A stretch of 64,000 bases of DNA, taken from Desulfobacterales bacterium (GTDB taxonomy: Bacteria; Desulfobacterota; Desulfobacteria; Desulfobacterales; JAHEIW01). A model generated the notes under the pieces. That model had not been told where the DNA came from. It worked only from the letters and a program-made list of their open reading frames with translations, and did no database searches. This document shows, piece after piece, positions 27,037-35,612 of this stretch. The stretch lies in NCBI GenBank assembly GCA_030066985.1, contig JASJAN010000005.1, positions 62,001 through 126,000 on the forward strand. The letters are read 5' to 3'. Every line of letters begins with the position of its first letter. The first letter of the stretch is position 1. Position numbers and translations under genes: made by a program.

Positions 27037-28647
27037 TTATCCTATATAATCCGATTGAAAACAGCTGCCCGGCACCTCAACTGTCTCATCCCGGGTTGAG
27101 TTTAAGCCGCCCTCCTCTTTCGTTGTTTTTTGGAGGGTCACCCGTCTGTTGATCAACTCGGTTAGGGTCAGCCGTTGCTGACGGCATTCGGCCATTAGTT
27201 TCTTATTCAGCTGATATTCACCAGCGTTTTTTTTGAGCGTATCCCGATAAAAGCGTCCCGCCAAGACAGTATAAAGATCTCGGGTTGTTTGTCGGGCAAA
27301 TCGGACCCCGGTGCTCGGATATGAAGGGCTGGGACCGATCCGGGGACGGGTAAATCCATCATAGGCATTAAGTCCCGGTGGTATGCGCAGAAACACCGGG
27401 GGGCCGTCCACCCCCACCGTACGAATACTCAATGCACGGTTGCAGTTAAAAGACGCATACCAGGGCATGGGCAATTCACCGCGAAGCATCTCAAAATTGC
27501 GGCACCCTTTGGTCTCGAAAATGATGCGGCGGCCTTGTCCCAATAAATCCATCTCATGGATGAGTTTTGCGCTCACATCCCGGGGATCAATACACCCGGA
27601 CCTGGGGCCATGTGCGCTTACCTGAAAGCGCTTGGTTTGCTGGAGTTCCTGAAGGCCATTAAACTCAAAATCCTTAAAAATAATTTTCACGTCTTCATAT
27701 GCCAGATCATTGCCGTAGCGTCCAGCCCGCGGGATGAAAAGAACCCGCAGATCGGGATTGCGTGTCAACAAGATTTCGAAGCGCTTCATGTCGATCAGTG
27801 ATTCCAGATAATCATCGCAGAAAAAAACCAGCAGAGTCGGCACATTCGTATCCACCACCTCGGTATAATAATCGTTGAGAGATTCCAATCCAAATTGTCC
27901 TTGGGGTCGTATGGCAATATTCAGTAAGCGTTTGGCAACAGAGCAAAGGTCGAATGTGCTTATTTTGGCCATGGCCGCCGGCGAACTTATCCAGTGTTCA
28001 GGAAGTGGCAACAAGTCGCGATTTAACAAACGAGAAGCGGCTGAGGCGGAGCTCTTTAGATTGATACCAATATGCCCGGACAATATCGATAGTTGAATTA
28101 TTTGGGTGATGTCACAGCCATTGTTGCGCAAAACCCCGTCATCTTCAAGCACCTGAAGCATGGCCATCCCGATGCGATGGCAGATGGCGTTGAAATTTCG
28201 GTACATGTGCGGTTCTTGGTGACGGCCATCAGAGTTGCGAATATAGGATAGTATCCGTACAAATGTGTCCTCGTATACCTGCTGGGGTATTGCGTCAGCG
28301 AGTGTGATCCCGTCGATGGTTTTAAATGCCAGCATTTTCACGGCTTGTTCGACCATCTGCTCGATCGATTCCTTTTTTGCCCTATTACGATACCCTGCCT
28401 CGGTTTCGATCATCGCGCGCGCGATCCCGGTTACATTGCGCGCCAGCCAGCTGTCATACATTTCAAGTCGGGCGTCTAGTGTGTCCTGGAATACTTCCGG
28501 ATGTTCCTTTCGATAGCCGATGGAAGTGGTTCCCGGAAAAGAGGGGGGGCCGAAATACCGTGAAAGGTCATCGGGTAAAGCGGGGCTGGGGTCGCGGTAA
28601 AGTATACGCTGGGTCAGTGCATACTGCTGCTGCAACGAAATCTTCAT
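27037..28647 (-). CDS. Divergent DUF89/ARMT1-like protein
   Basis: 536 residues; not recognised at first sight. Residues about 270-420 carry the ordered landmarks of the DUF89 (ARMT1-like, damage-control phosphatase) fold: VFFCDDYLESLID aligns with the family DNxGExxxD (Asp278, Asp279, Glu282, Asp286), then IPRAGRYGNDLAYEDV matches the ND loop (Asn313, Asp314), and ETKGCRNFEML matches KGxxNFExL (Lys380, Asn384, Glu386). The usual Asn of DN is Asp here. The N-terminal half is helical. DUF89 proteins are metal-dependent phosphatases acting on damaged phosphometabolites; here the substrate is unknown. Partnered with the downstream radical SAM gene. Confidence 0.6.
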   Translation of the reverse strand: MKISLQQQYALTQRILYRDPSPALPDDLSRYFGPPSFPGTTSIGYRKEHPEVFQDTLDARLEMYDSWLARNVTGIARAMIETEAGYRNRAKKESIEQMVEQAVKMLAFKTIDGITLADAIPQQVYEDTFVRILSYIRNSDGRHQEPHMYRNFNAICHRIGMAMLQVLEDDGVLRNNGCDITQIIQLSILSGHIGINLKSSASAASRLLNRDLLPLPEHWISSPAAMAKISTFDLCSVAKRLLNIAIRPQGQFGLESLNDYYTEVVDTNVPTLLVFFCDDYLESLIDMKRFEILLTRNPDLRVLFIPRAGRYGNDLAYEDVKIIFKDFEFNGLQELQQTKRFQVSAHGPRSGCIDPRDVSAKLIHEMDLLGQGRRIIFETKGCRNFEMLRGELPMPWYASFNCNRALSIRTVGVDGPPVFLRIPPGLNAYDGFTRPRIGPSPSYPSTGVRFARQTTRDLYTVLAGRFYRDTLKKNAGEYQLNKKLMAECRQQRLTLTELINRRVTLQKTTKEEGGLNSTRDETVEVPGSCFQSDYIG

Positions 28648-28876
28648 CGAATAAGTTTGAACCAGAAAAAATTATTGTCAAATTTAAAGTTAGCACACCC
28701 GTCCAATAACGGCGCCAATAAGATCATTAAACGTTGTGACAGTCAAGAATATTGAACCCATCTTTCCTGCAAAAATCGCATATGAACTATAAACAATTCG
28801 CACAGTAAAAGACTGCGTCATAATTACAGGGACGTCCATGAAATTATAACTTTCTAGCCAAGCCGAATTTCTGCGC
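28648..28876. other. Intergenic region 5' of the DUF89-like gene
   Basis: Left part of an 805-bp divergent gap. No open frame with a ribosome binding site; the 69-codon minus frame at 28690-28899 is not gene-like. The promoter of the leftward gene should lie here but none stands out. Confidence 0.4.
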
Positions 28877-28971
28877 AAAAAAGGGATATGGTCTAGCAAC
28901 CTTATCCTTTCTTTTTATGATGGTACGCCCGTTGAAACCTTAATATTTTAAAATCCGATGCGAAATCCCGC
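28877..28971. repeat. Left copy of an approximately 95-bp direct repeat flanking the SpoIIE gene
   Basis: Begins AAAAAAGGGATATGGTC, contains an imperfect terminator-like hairpin (GGATAtGG/CCtTATCC), then TGGTACGCCC (28921-28930), which equals the last 10 nt of the tRNA-Arg gene (read on the minus strand GGGCGTACCA), then TTAATATTTTA-AATCCGATGCG. A matching block is at 31063-31156. Identity by eye is roughly 75-80%. Confidence 0.7.
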
Positions 28972-29452
28972 TTTGTGACTATGCGGAGGGCAGGATTCTT
29001 AAAATTCATAAACCAAGTGATTTAAATTGATTGGCTATATTCAACGTTTTATCGAATTTTTGGTTCCCTTAAAACCCGTTTGGAAATATTTGATTGCGAC
29101 GGGCACATTCAGGCTCAGTTTCCTCCAAATCCACACCAACCACCTATTTTCTGATTTCCGAATAGCGCCTCTACCGAAAGACGCTGGTTAGCTAGACTGG
29201 CTGCTGACCATGGTAAAATACCGTAAAAAAAATCTAAATTGACTATAAATTTAAATTTTGGGAATATCTATTCTCAGCTTCACATCTCTTTTGTACCCGG
29301 CCGCTTTACTCCGGATTAGTTGGCCGACTTCAAGTGGAACGAGTGACCGGCTTCCTCCGGTTTAAGCGACCGAGAACGCCTGAAGGGGCAAGAAAAGCCG
29401 TCCACGTTGTTTATTCCTCAGGTATCGCTAAAGCACGATCGGACACAAATGA
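28972..29452. other. Intergenic region upstream of the SpoIIE gene
   Basis: About 480 A/T-rich bp without a credible gene. No consensus promoter or RNA recognised; it must contain the promoter of the phosphatase gene at 29453. Confidence 0.4.
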
Positions 29453-31015
29453 ATGGGATTATTCTCCATGAAAAATGTTTCAATTCACATTAAAATCACG
29501 CTTTTCATCGTCTTATTTTTATTGTTCACCATTTTAATCGTCCTTTTTCTCTCAATGTCGTACAGCAGGAAAAGCCTGTCGACTGCCACGGACCGCACTT
29601 TGCGCACCAATGCGCAAACAATTGATCGCGCAATCCGATCAATCATGCTTAGTGGCGAAGCGCCGCTCGCAGTTCGAACCATCAGCAGTCTCCAAGAGAT
29701 TCAGGGTTTAGAGCAGATTGGTCTTTATCGCACCAATGGTTTAACGGCATTTCATGATTATGAAACTCTGAATTTAGTAAATGCCCAGCAGAAGGCATTT
29801 CAATTTAAAAAAACACCTCGAATTGCCAAAAAAGAACTCTTTACCCCACTACTTGGAAATTTAATTAATGAAAAAAGGCCGATTAAATTTGAAGATAAGA
29901 AAAACCAACATTTTGAATATTACTATCCCCTTCAAAATGAACCTACATGCCAATTGTGTCACGGTAAAAACAACGATGTCCTGGGCGTATTACATCTGAA
30001 GATCTCAACCGCCGACCTAAATATGGAAATAAAAAAGGCCGGTATCATATTAAGCTCTATTCTTATAATGGCGGGTGTCCTAATAGCCTTCTGCCTTATC
30101 ATATTTCTAAATCGTCTGATTGTTGATCCTTTGGTAAAAATTGGAAGTATCGTTGACCAAGTGGGACAGGGGCATTTTGATGTGAAGGTTGAGATTTCAC
30201 GTGGAGATGAAATTGGTATCATTTCTGATCAAATTAACAGTATGGTTCAAGATTTGAAAGAACAAGACAAATTGAAGCAATCTCTTTATCTGGCACAAGA
30301 GGTCCAGCAAAATCTTCTGCCGCATGAGTTTCCTCGCTCAGATAACTTGGAAATTGCAGGCAAAAGTATTTACTGCGATGAAACCGGTGGTGATTATTAT
30401 GATTTTATCTTCAACGATAATGAAGAGAAGGAACGAATTGCGATAGCCGTAGGAGATGTATCAGGACACGGCATTTCTTCTGCTTTGCTTATGGCTGCAG
30501 TGCGCTCGTCTTTGCGACAGCGCTCATCTTTACCTGGAAGTATCGGTAGTATAATCTCGGATGTAAATCATCAAATGGTAAAAGATGTAGACAATTCGGG
30601 GCAGTTTATTACCATGTTTTATATGACCATTGACCCGACTCAAAAGTCGCTCCAATGGGTTCGGGCTGGCCATGACCCCGGCATTTTTTATGATCCTCAT
30701 TCTGATACCTTTGAAGAATTGCATGGATTGGGCGTATCACTTGGTGTAACGGAAGATTGGCATTATGAGGAATATACAAAAACAGCTCTTAAAAAGGGGC
30801 AAATAATTATTCTTAGCACCGATGGTCTCTGGGAAGCGCGCAACATTAAAGGAGAGATGTTTGGTAAAGAGCCTATCTACGATATCATTCGTAAGAATGC
30901 ATCTTCAAGTGCAAATGAAATCCTTAATGAACTTTTTGAGTCTTTGAATGGTTTTATAGAAGGCACTAAAATAGAAGACGATATTACAGTGGTGGTCATT
31001 AAAATAAGTAAATAA
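29453..31015 (+). CDS. Membrane SpoIIE-type PP2C phosphatase with periplasmic haem-c sensor domain
   Basis: 520 residues. Membrane segments at about 11-33 and 196-220 bracket a periplasmic sensor of about 160 residues that holds one c-type haem motif, CQLCHG (Cys166, Cys169, His170), as in Tll0287/DUF3365-like sensors. Then a HAMP linker (about 221-275, VDPLVKIGSIVDQVGQGHFD) and a SpoIIE/RsbU phosphatase (about 285-520) with metal residues in DETGGDYYDF, AVGDVSGHG, LSTDGLWEARN and DDITVVV. It should dephosphorylate a STAS-type antagonist in response to redox state or a haem ligand, by inference. ATG 29468 is an alternative start. A/T-rich compared with neighbours and flanked by repeats, suggesting acquisition. 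Confidence 0.85.
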   Translation: MGLFSMKNVSIHIKITLFIVLFLLFTILIVLFLSMSYSRKSLSTATDRTLRTNAQTIDRAIRSIMLSGEAPLAVRTISSLQEIQGLEQIGLYRTNGLTAFHDYETLNLVNAQQKAFQFKKTPRIAKKELFTPLLGNLINEKRPIKFEDKKNQHFEYYYPLQNEPTCQLCHGKNNDVLGVLHLKISTADLNMEIKKAGIILSSILIMAGVLIAFCLIIFLNRLIVDPLVKIGSIVDQVGQGHFDVKVEISRGDEIGIISDQINSMVQDLKEQDKLKQSLYLAQEVQQNLLPHEFPRSDNLEIAGKSIYCDETGGDYYDFIFNDNEEKERIAIAVGDVSGHGISSALLMAAVRSSLRQRSSLPGSIGSIISDVNHQMVKDVDNSGQFITMFYMTIDPTQKSLQWVRAGHDPGIFYDPHSDTFEELHGLGVSLGVTEDWHYEEYTKTALKKGQIIILSTDGLWEARNIKGEMFGKEPIYDIIRKNASSSANEILNELFESLNGFIEGTKIEDDITVVVIKISK

Positions 31016-31062
31016 TCGACTGATGATCTTTTGACGACCTGCCGAACTGTCAACGCTCATAT

Positions 31063-31100
31063 AAAAAAAGGATATGGTCTTAACACCATATCTTTTTTTG
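31063..31100 (+). terminator. Rho-independent terminator of the SpoIIE gene
   Basis: AAAAAAAG-GATATGGT, 6-nt loop, ACCATATC-TTTTTTT; 8-bp perfect stem and U-run, 48 nt after the stop. It is also the left end of the right-hand copy of the flanking direct repeat. Confidence 0.88.
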
Positions 31101-31156
31101 TTTTCTGGTACGCCCTTGATCCCCCTAATATTTTAAGATCCGATGCGTAATCCCGC
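31063..31156. repeat. Right copy of the approximately 95-bp direct repeat flanking the SpoIIE gene
   Basis: Same order as at 28877-28971: GGATATGGT hairpin, CTGGTACGCCC (tRNA-Arg 3' end), TAATATTTTA-GATCCGATGCG and AATCCCGC. Together the two copies bracket about 2.1 kb that contain only the phosphatase gene. Confidence 0.7.
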
Positions 31157-31205
31157 AATTTCACATTGCGGGAGCAGGATGAGAAGAATCCTGCCGAATG
31201 CACAA

Positions 31206-31276
31206 AAAAAGCAGGTAATGGTTGTCAATTAACCACCACCTGCCTGACTTTCTTGGTACGCCCGGCAGGATTCGAA
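31206..31276 (-). repeat. Duplicate of the tRNA-Arg 3' end plus its terminator (copy 1)
   Basis: 71 bp identical to 31344-31414. It holds the terminator hairpin GCAGGT..TGGTT / AACCA..ACCTGC and the last 22 nt of tRNA-Arg from the T loop to CCA. The copy ends abruptly in the T loop; beyond it the sequence is CCGCCTAAGGCGG and unrelated. This is the form of an attachment-site duplication left by tRNA-targeting integration, or of a tandem duplication. Confidence 0.85.
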
Positions 31277-31343
31277 TCCGCCTAAGGCGGATTTCGCAGG
31301 CGCTCAACCTGCTTCTTGGTCCGAATCCTTTCGGGAAGCATAT

Positions 31344-31391
31344 AAAAAGCAGGTAATGGTTGTCAATTAACCACCACCTGCCTGACTTTCT

Positions 31392-31414
<23 letters not shown>
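31344..31414 (-). repeat. Terminator and 3' end of the intact tRNA-Arg (copy 2 of the 71-bp repeat)
   Basis: Second, presumably original, copy. Read on the minus strand, the tRNA CCA is followed by a hairpin GCAGGTGGTGGTT..AACCATTACCTGC and a U-run, a good rho-independent terminator. Confidence 0.85.
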
Positions 31415-31468
<54 letters not shown>

Positions 31469-31472
31469 GCAA

Positions 31473-31572
31473 GCAGAATTGAGCAATGCTCAATTCTGCG
31501 TTATTCGTTATTGGTTATCCGTTATTGGTAAAGAACGAATATGGCCTCAATTGAGCGAAGCTCAATTGAGGC
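31473..31572. repeat. Two perfect hairpins and a GTTATT array between tRNA-Arg and tRNA-His
   Basis: GCAGAATTGAGCA-a-TGCTCAATTCTGC (31473-31499), then GTTATTCGTTATTGG-type repeats (31500-31529), then GCCTCAATTGAGC-gaa-GCTCAATTGAGGC (31544-31572). Both hairpins share the AATTGAGC core. The hairpin-plus-GTTATT arrangement recurs at 63153-63207. Confidence 0.85.
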
Positions 31573-31579
31573 TTTGAAA

Positions 31580-31656
31580 TGGGGTGAGTGATGGGATTTG
31601 AACCCACGACCGCCGAGGCCACAACCCGGTGCTCTACCAACTGAGCTACACCCACC
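31580..31656 (-). tRNA. tRNA-His (anticodon GTG), CCA encoded
   Basis: Acceptor GTGGGTG with CACTCAC, D stem GCTC/GAGC, anticodon stem CCGGG/CTCGG with loop TTGTGGC (anticodon GUG), T arm GTGGG-TTCAAAT-CCCAT, C73 and encoded CCA. The base before the 7-bp acceptor stem is G (31656), giving the His-specific G-1 opposite C73. Confidence 0.94.
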
Positions 31657-31718
31657 ATAAGATCGAATTCGGAAGTCGGAATTTGGAAACTACAAGACCG
31701 CACGATTCAGAGCCATTT

Positions 31719-31747
31719 TAGTTAACAAATTCAATGTTTCTTTTCAA
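31719..31747 (-). promoter_or_regulatory. Candidate promoter for the tRNA-His/tRNA-Arg pair
   Basis: Minus strand TTGAAA (31747-31742), 17-nt spacer, TAACTA (31724-31719), 63 nt upstream of tRNA-His. Confidence 0.35.
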
Positions 31748-31847
31748 GAACAAAAAAATGCTTATGGTTGATTTTGCATGATATTTCTGTGTTTAGGCAA
31801 CAATCAATAGATCATTCTTCAACAACTGTAATACCAAAAACTTAGGG

Positions 31848-31876
31848 TTGACGGGTATACCCTTCTCGGTTACACA
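31848..31876 (+). promoter_or_regulatory. Candidate promoter for the small membrane protein gene
   Basis: TTGACG (31848-31853), 17-nt spacer, TACACA (31871-31876), 34 nt upstream of ATG 31910. Confidence 0.45.
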
Positions 31877-31909
31877 TCATGTGAATAATTTCTTTAGAAA
31901 GTTTAAACA

Positions 31910-32083
31910 ATGAACCAACTAACTATTTTTATCGTCAGAGCGATCGTCGGGCTGGCAATAGCTGCCATCATCAGCCGTGGCTTTTTCGGTACCCTAAATC
32001 CTGTATACGTGGTGGGGTTGGCCATTATATTGGTGGGTTTGGCCTATTTTGCGGAATATTTACGCAAAAGAAAACAACCCTGA
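31910..32083 (+). CDS. Small two-helix membrane protein, unknown function
   Basis: 57 residues, starting MNQLTIFIVRAIVGLAIAAI and ending EYLRKRKQP. Two hydrophobic helices (about 5-22 and 32-48) joined by a short RGFFGTLNP turn, with a positively charged C-terminus expected inside the cell. Codon pattern is gene-like, and the frame fills the space between a promoter-like sequence and selB. No clear Shine-Dalgarno (TTTAGAAAG is weak). Similar small hairpin membrane proteins are common in Desulfobacterota; I cannot assign a function. Confidence 0.6.
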   Translation: MNQLTIFIVRAIVGLAIAAIISRGFFGTLNPVYVVGLAIILVGLAYFAEYLRKRKQP

Positions 32084-32174
32084 AGCCTCACGCGAAGGTG
32101 CAAAGAAAAAATCGTTGTAAGCGTCTATAAAAGCAATGCATCTTTATATGATTGCTCAAAAAGGAGTCTTCCCA

Positions 32175-34085
32175 TTGAAGCAGATAATTCTGGGAACAGC
32201 CGGTCACATTGATCACGGCAAGACCAGCTTGATTAAGGCCATCAGCGGTACAGATACGGACCGTCTCAAGGAAGAAAAAGAGCGCGGTATCACCATTGAA
32301 CTGGGTTTTGCCGCCTTGGATTTGCCCGGTGGTCAGCATCTGGGAATTGTGGACGTACCGGGTCATGAAAAATTTGTCAAAAATATGGTGGCCGGGGCCA
32401 CTGGAATTGACATCGTCGTTATGGTGATTGCAGCCGATGAAGGCGTTATGCCCCAAACGCGCGAACACATGGAAATCTGCACCTTGCTGGGTGTCAAATA
32501 CGGTCTGGTGGCGGTCACCAAAATCGATATGGTGGATGAAGAGTGGCTCGAGCTGGCCCTTGAGGATATTCGGGATTTTGTCAAGGGAACCTTTTTGGAA
32601 GAGGCCCCGGTCGCCGCTGTTTCCTCCACCACCGGTAAAGGCATACCCGAATTCATTGAAACCCTGGATGATATGGCAGCTAAAATCCCCGATCGCCCGC
32701 ACTCTGACCTGTTCCGCCTGCCAATTGATCGTGTCTTTACCATGAAAGGTTTTGGAACTGTGATTACCGGCACCCTGATTTCCGGTCAGGTCAAAGTAGG
32801 TGAACCGATCATGATTTATCCCTCAGGCATCACATCCAAAGTCCGCGGAATCCAGGTGCACAATCAAAGTGCAGAACAGGCTGCCGCCGGTATGCGCACC
32901 GCTATCAATTTTCAGGGCCTCGAAAAAGAAGCCATCCGCCGTGGTGAGGTATTGTCCAAACCTGGTAACCTGGTGGCCAGTTATATGGTGGATGTATCGT
33001 TACATTATTTGACCAGCAACAAAAAACCGCTGAAAAATCGCACCCGGGTCCGATTTCACACCGGCACCAGTGAAGTGCTCGGCAACGTCATTTTACTCGA
33101 TCGCAAGGAACTTTTACCCGACGAAGGCACCGTCGTCCAGTTGAGGTTAGACACCCCGGTAGCACTGGTCAAGGATGATCGTTTTGTCATCCGCAGCTAT
33201 TCTCCGGTATATACGATTGGCGGCGGCAAGGTCATCAACCCGATCCCCTTGAAACACAAACGCTTTAAACCCGAGACCGTTGACAATTTAAAGGCCCTGG
33301 ACGATCAGGCCCCGGACGCCATCATCGCGGTTCAGGTAGCCGCTGCCGGTTATCAGGGAATTTCATTTTCTCATCTGAAAATGATGACCAATTTGCCCGA
33401 TAAGCAGTTAGATAAAATTCTTCAGACGTTGTTGTCCCATAAAACACTCATTCAGGTTGAAAAGGAAAACAGGCTCTACATTCACCAGAATGGTTTTGAT
33501 AAGCTTAAAAAGGACATTCAGCATCAACTGGCCGCTTATCATAAGGCCAATCCTCTTAGAACAGGCATGCCCAAGGAGGAACTAAAAACCAAATTCTCTC
33601 CCCTGCTAACATCTAAACTATTTAACCTGACGCTGAATCAGGTGATCAAAGAAAAAGACGTCGCCCAGGAAGAAAATATGATCCGGCTGGCATCGCATGC
33701 GGTATCTCTGGGCGGCAAACAGGCGGATGTCAGAGATAAAATACTAAAAACCTATCTGAAAGCCGGACTTCAGCCCCCTTATTTTAAAGAGCTGGTTAAA
33801 TCGCTGGATTCGGATACCAAGCGCGCCAACGACGTACTTCAGCATTTGGTTGCAGAAGGCACCATCATCAAGGTAAAAGAAGACCTTTACTTTCACAGTC
33901 AAGCGATCAAGGGTCTCAAAAATAAGTTGATTGAATATTTAACGGCACAAGGGGAAATTACCACGCCACAATTTAAAGAAATGACCGGCGTATCGCGCAA
34001 ATATGTCATCCCGCTGGCCGAATATTTTGACGCCACCCAGGTGACGCTCAGGGTGGGCGATGTTCGCAAACGCCGTAAAGGATGA
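32175..34085 (+). CDS. selB: Selenocysteine-specific elongation factor SelB
   Basis: GTPase that delivers Sec-tRNA to UGA codons marked by a SECIS hairpin. About 636 residues. The start is taken as TTG 32175 because AGGAG lies 8 nt before it and the product then begins [19 protein letters not shown], the standard SelB N-terminus; ATG 32136 would add 13 atypical residues. G1 [10 protein letters not shown]3 DVPGHEKF, G4 VTKIDMVD, then beta-barrel domains 2-3, and from about residue 390 the SelB-specific winged helices that bind SECIS RNA ([11 protein letters not shown] at the end). It implies selenoproteins in this genome; selA, selC and selD are not in the window. Confidence 0.94.
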   Translation: MKQIILGTAGHIDHGKTSLIKAISGTDTDRLKEEKERGITIELGFAALDLPGGQHLGIVDVPGHEKFVKNMVAGATGIDIVVMVIAADEGVMPQTREHMEICTLLGVKYGLVAVTKIDMVDEEWLELALEDIRDFVKGTFLEEAPVAAVSSTTGKGIPEFIETLDDMAAKIPDRPHSDLFRLPIDRVFTMKGFGTVITGTLISGQVKVGEPIMIYPSGITSKVRGIQVHNQSAEQAAAGMRTAINFQGLEKEAIRRGEVLSKPGNLVASYMVDVSLHYLTSNKKPLKNRTRVRFHTGTSEVLGNVILLDRKELLPDEGTVVQLRLDTPVALVKDDRFVIRSYSPVYTIGGGKVINPIPLKHKRFKPETVDNLKALDDQAPDAIIAVQVAAAGYQGISFSHLKMMTNLPDKQLDKILQTLLSHKTLIQVEKENRLYIHQNGFDKLKKDIQHQLAAYHKANPLRTGMPKEELKTKFSPLLTSKLFNLTLNQVIKEKDVAQEENMIRLASHAVSLGGKQADVRDKILKTYLKAGLQPPYFKELVKSLDSDTKRANDVLQHLVAEGTIIKVKEDLYFHSQAIKGLKNKLIEYLTAQGEITTPQFKEMTGVSRKYVIPLAEYFDATQVTLRVGDVRKRRKG

Positions 34086-34132
34086 GAAATTATCCTAATC
34101 AGTTTTAGCCAGTTAGTGAAGCCGATTGCCAA

Positions 34133-35551
34133 ATGAGATATCTGAAAGCATCTAAGCTTCTGTTGTTGAACATCTTTGCTGCCTTGATGGCTGCCTGCAC
34201 TGCGCATTATACGGTCAACAACAACATTACAAACGTTGAGCCCGTTAAACGCTATTCGCTTCAATTCCAGGCAGGATCCGAAAAGTCTGATGAGCTTTTG
34301 CTGATTTTGACCTTTTCAGGAGGAGGAACTCGGGCGGCGGCGTTATCATATGGTGTTCTGCAGGTGCTGGCAGATACCCAGATTTCCATCGGCGGCCGAC
34401 CGCGGCGTCTTTTAGACGAGGTTGACGTCATAAGTTCGGTATCAGGCGGCAGCTTCACTTCAGCATACTATGGTCTTTTTGGCGACCGTATTTTCGAGGA
34501 TTTTGAGACCCGGTTTCTCAAACGCAACGTCGAGGGAGACCTGGCCCTGGGATTGATCGCTCCGAAAAACTGGCCTAAATTGATGTCCTCGTATTATGCC
34601 CGCTCAGATTTTGCCGCTGATTTTTTCGATGACATTCTATTTGAGAAAAAAACCTTCGGTGATTTTAAGCTTCCCCAACTACCGCTAATAGCCATCAATG
34701 CCACCGATATCGCTCTGGGAACACAGTTTACATTTCTCGGTTTTCAGTTTGCCCCCATCTGTACGGATCTTTCTTCTTACCCGGTATCAAGGGCAGTTAC
34801 CGCATCAGCAGCCGTGCCTGGCCCCTTTTCCAGCATCGTTCTTAAAAATTACGCCGGCACATGTGATTATCAGCTGCCGTACTGGGCGGCCAATGCACTG
34901 CATGAAGGCCTGGCCACCACACGCCGATATCAAGACGCTAAAACGCTCAGCAGCTATATGGATGTTGAAAAATTTGCTTTCATACATTTATTCGACGGCG
35001 GCTTGTCGGATAATCTGGGTGTGCGTTTCATTCTCAATTACACCGCGCGGACAGAAAATATTCAGCAGCAAATGGCGGCACTAAATCTGCAAAACACCCA
35101 AAAACTGGCCATCATCGTCGTCAATGCCCGCAATCGAATGGCAATCGATTTTGCAAAAGAACGCCAATCAGCCCCGATTATTGATACAATTGGACTGATT
35201 TCATCCATCCCGCTGGATCGTTATTCATTTGATACGATGGACTTGCTGCGCGGCAATATCAGAGGCTGGGAAGATACCCTGACAAGGATTCGTTGTAAAA
35301 ATCTAAGGATTGCTGACAGCAATAAAAGGAGCGGGACCGATTCACCGGATCCGTATTGCGCTTTTAAAAGCTACTTAATTGAGGTGAGTCTGGATCAGAC
35401 GCCTAACGAATCTGAACGCCAAAAACTGTTAAGCCTGCCCACTTCATTTTATCTTGAACCCAAAGACATCGATCGGTTAAAAGCGGCAGCACGCCATCTG
35501 CTGTCATCCTCAGTTGAGTATCAAAACCTCGTTTTCGATCTACAGCACTGA
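34133..35551 (+). CDS. Patatin-like phospholipase lipoprotein
   Basis: 472 residues. Signal peptide with lipobox LMAAC (Cys22) implies a lipid-anchored envelope protein. Patatin fold: oxyanion loop FSGGGTRAAALSYGVL (about residues 61-76), nucleophile Ser104 in SSVSGGS (the first Gly of GxSxG is Ser, as in many bacterial patatins), and the catalytic Asp in FDGGLSDNLG (near residue 289). Predicted lipid acyl hydrolase facing the periplasm or outer membrane. Starts 48 bp after selB on the same strand; convergent with hemW. Confidence 0.9.
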   Translation: MRYLKASKLLLLNIFAALMAACTAHYTVNNNITNVEPVKRYSLQFQAGSEKSDELLLILTFSGGGTRAAALSYGVLQVLADTQISIGGRPRRLLDEVDVISSVSGGSFTSAYYGLFGDRIFEDFETRFLKRNVEGDLALGLIAPKNWPKLMSSYYARSDFAADFFDDILFEKKTFGDFKLPQLPLIAINATDIALGTQFTFLGFQFAPICTDLSSYPVSRAVTASAAVPGPFSSIVLKNYAGTCDYQLPYWAANALHEGLATTRRYQDAKTLSSYMDVEKFAFIHLFDGGLSDNLGVRFILNYTARTENIQQQMAALNLQNTQKLAIIVVNARNRMAIDFAKERQSAPIIDTIGLISSIPLDRYSFDTMDLLRGNIRGWEDTLTRIRCKNLRIADSNKRSGTDSPDPYCAFKSYLIEVSLDQTPNESERQKLLSLPTSFYLEPKDIDRLKAAARHLLSSSVEYQNLVFDLQH

Positions 35552-35612
35552 GACCAAACGCGATACCCATTTCAGCATCGTCAGTGCGTCAGCCTATAGA
35601 TCCCTTGCAGGG

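Noticed and set aside
28690-28899. 69-codon minus-strand frame in the 28.6-29.4 kb gap
   Set aside because: Overlaps the tRNA-end repeat, no ribosome binding site.
31260-31340. A second complete tRNA between the two tRNA-Arg 3' ends
   Set aside because: Only the T-loop-to-CCA part is present; the rest (CCGCCTAAGGCGG and beyond) cannot fold as a cloverleaf.
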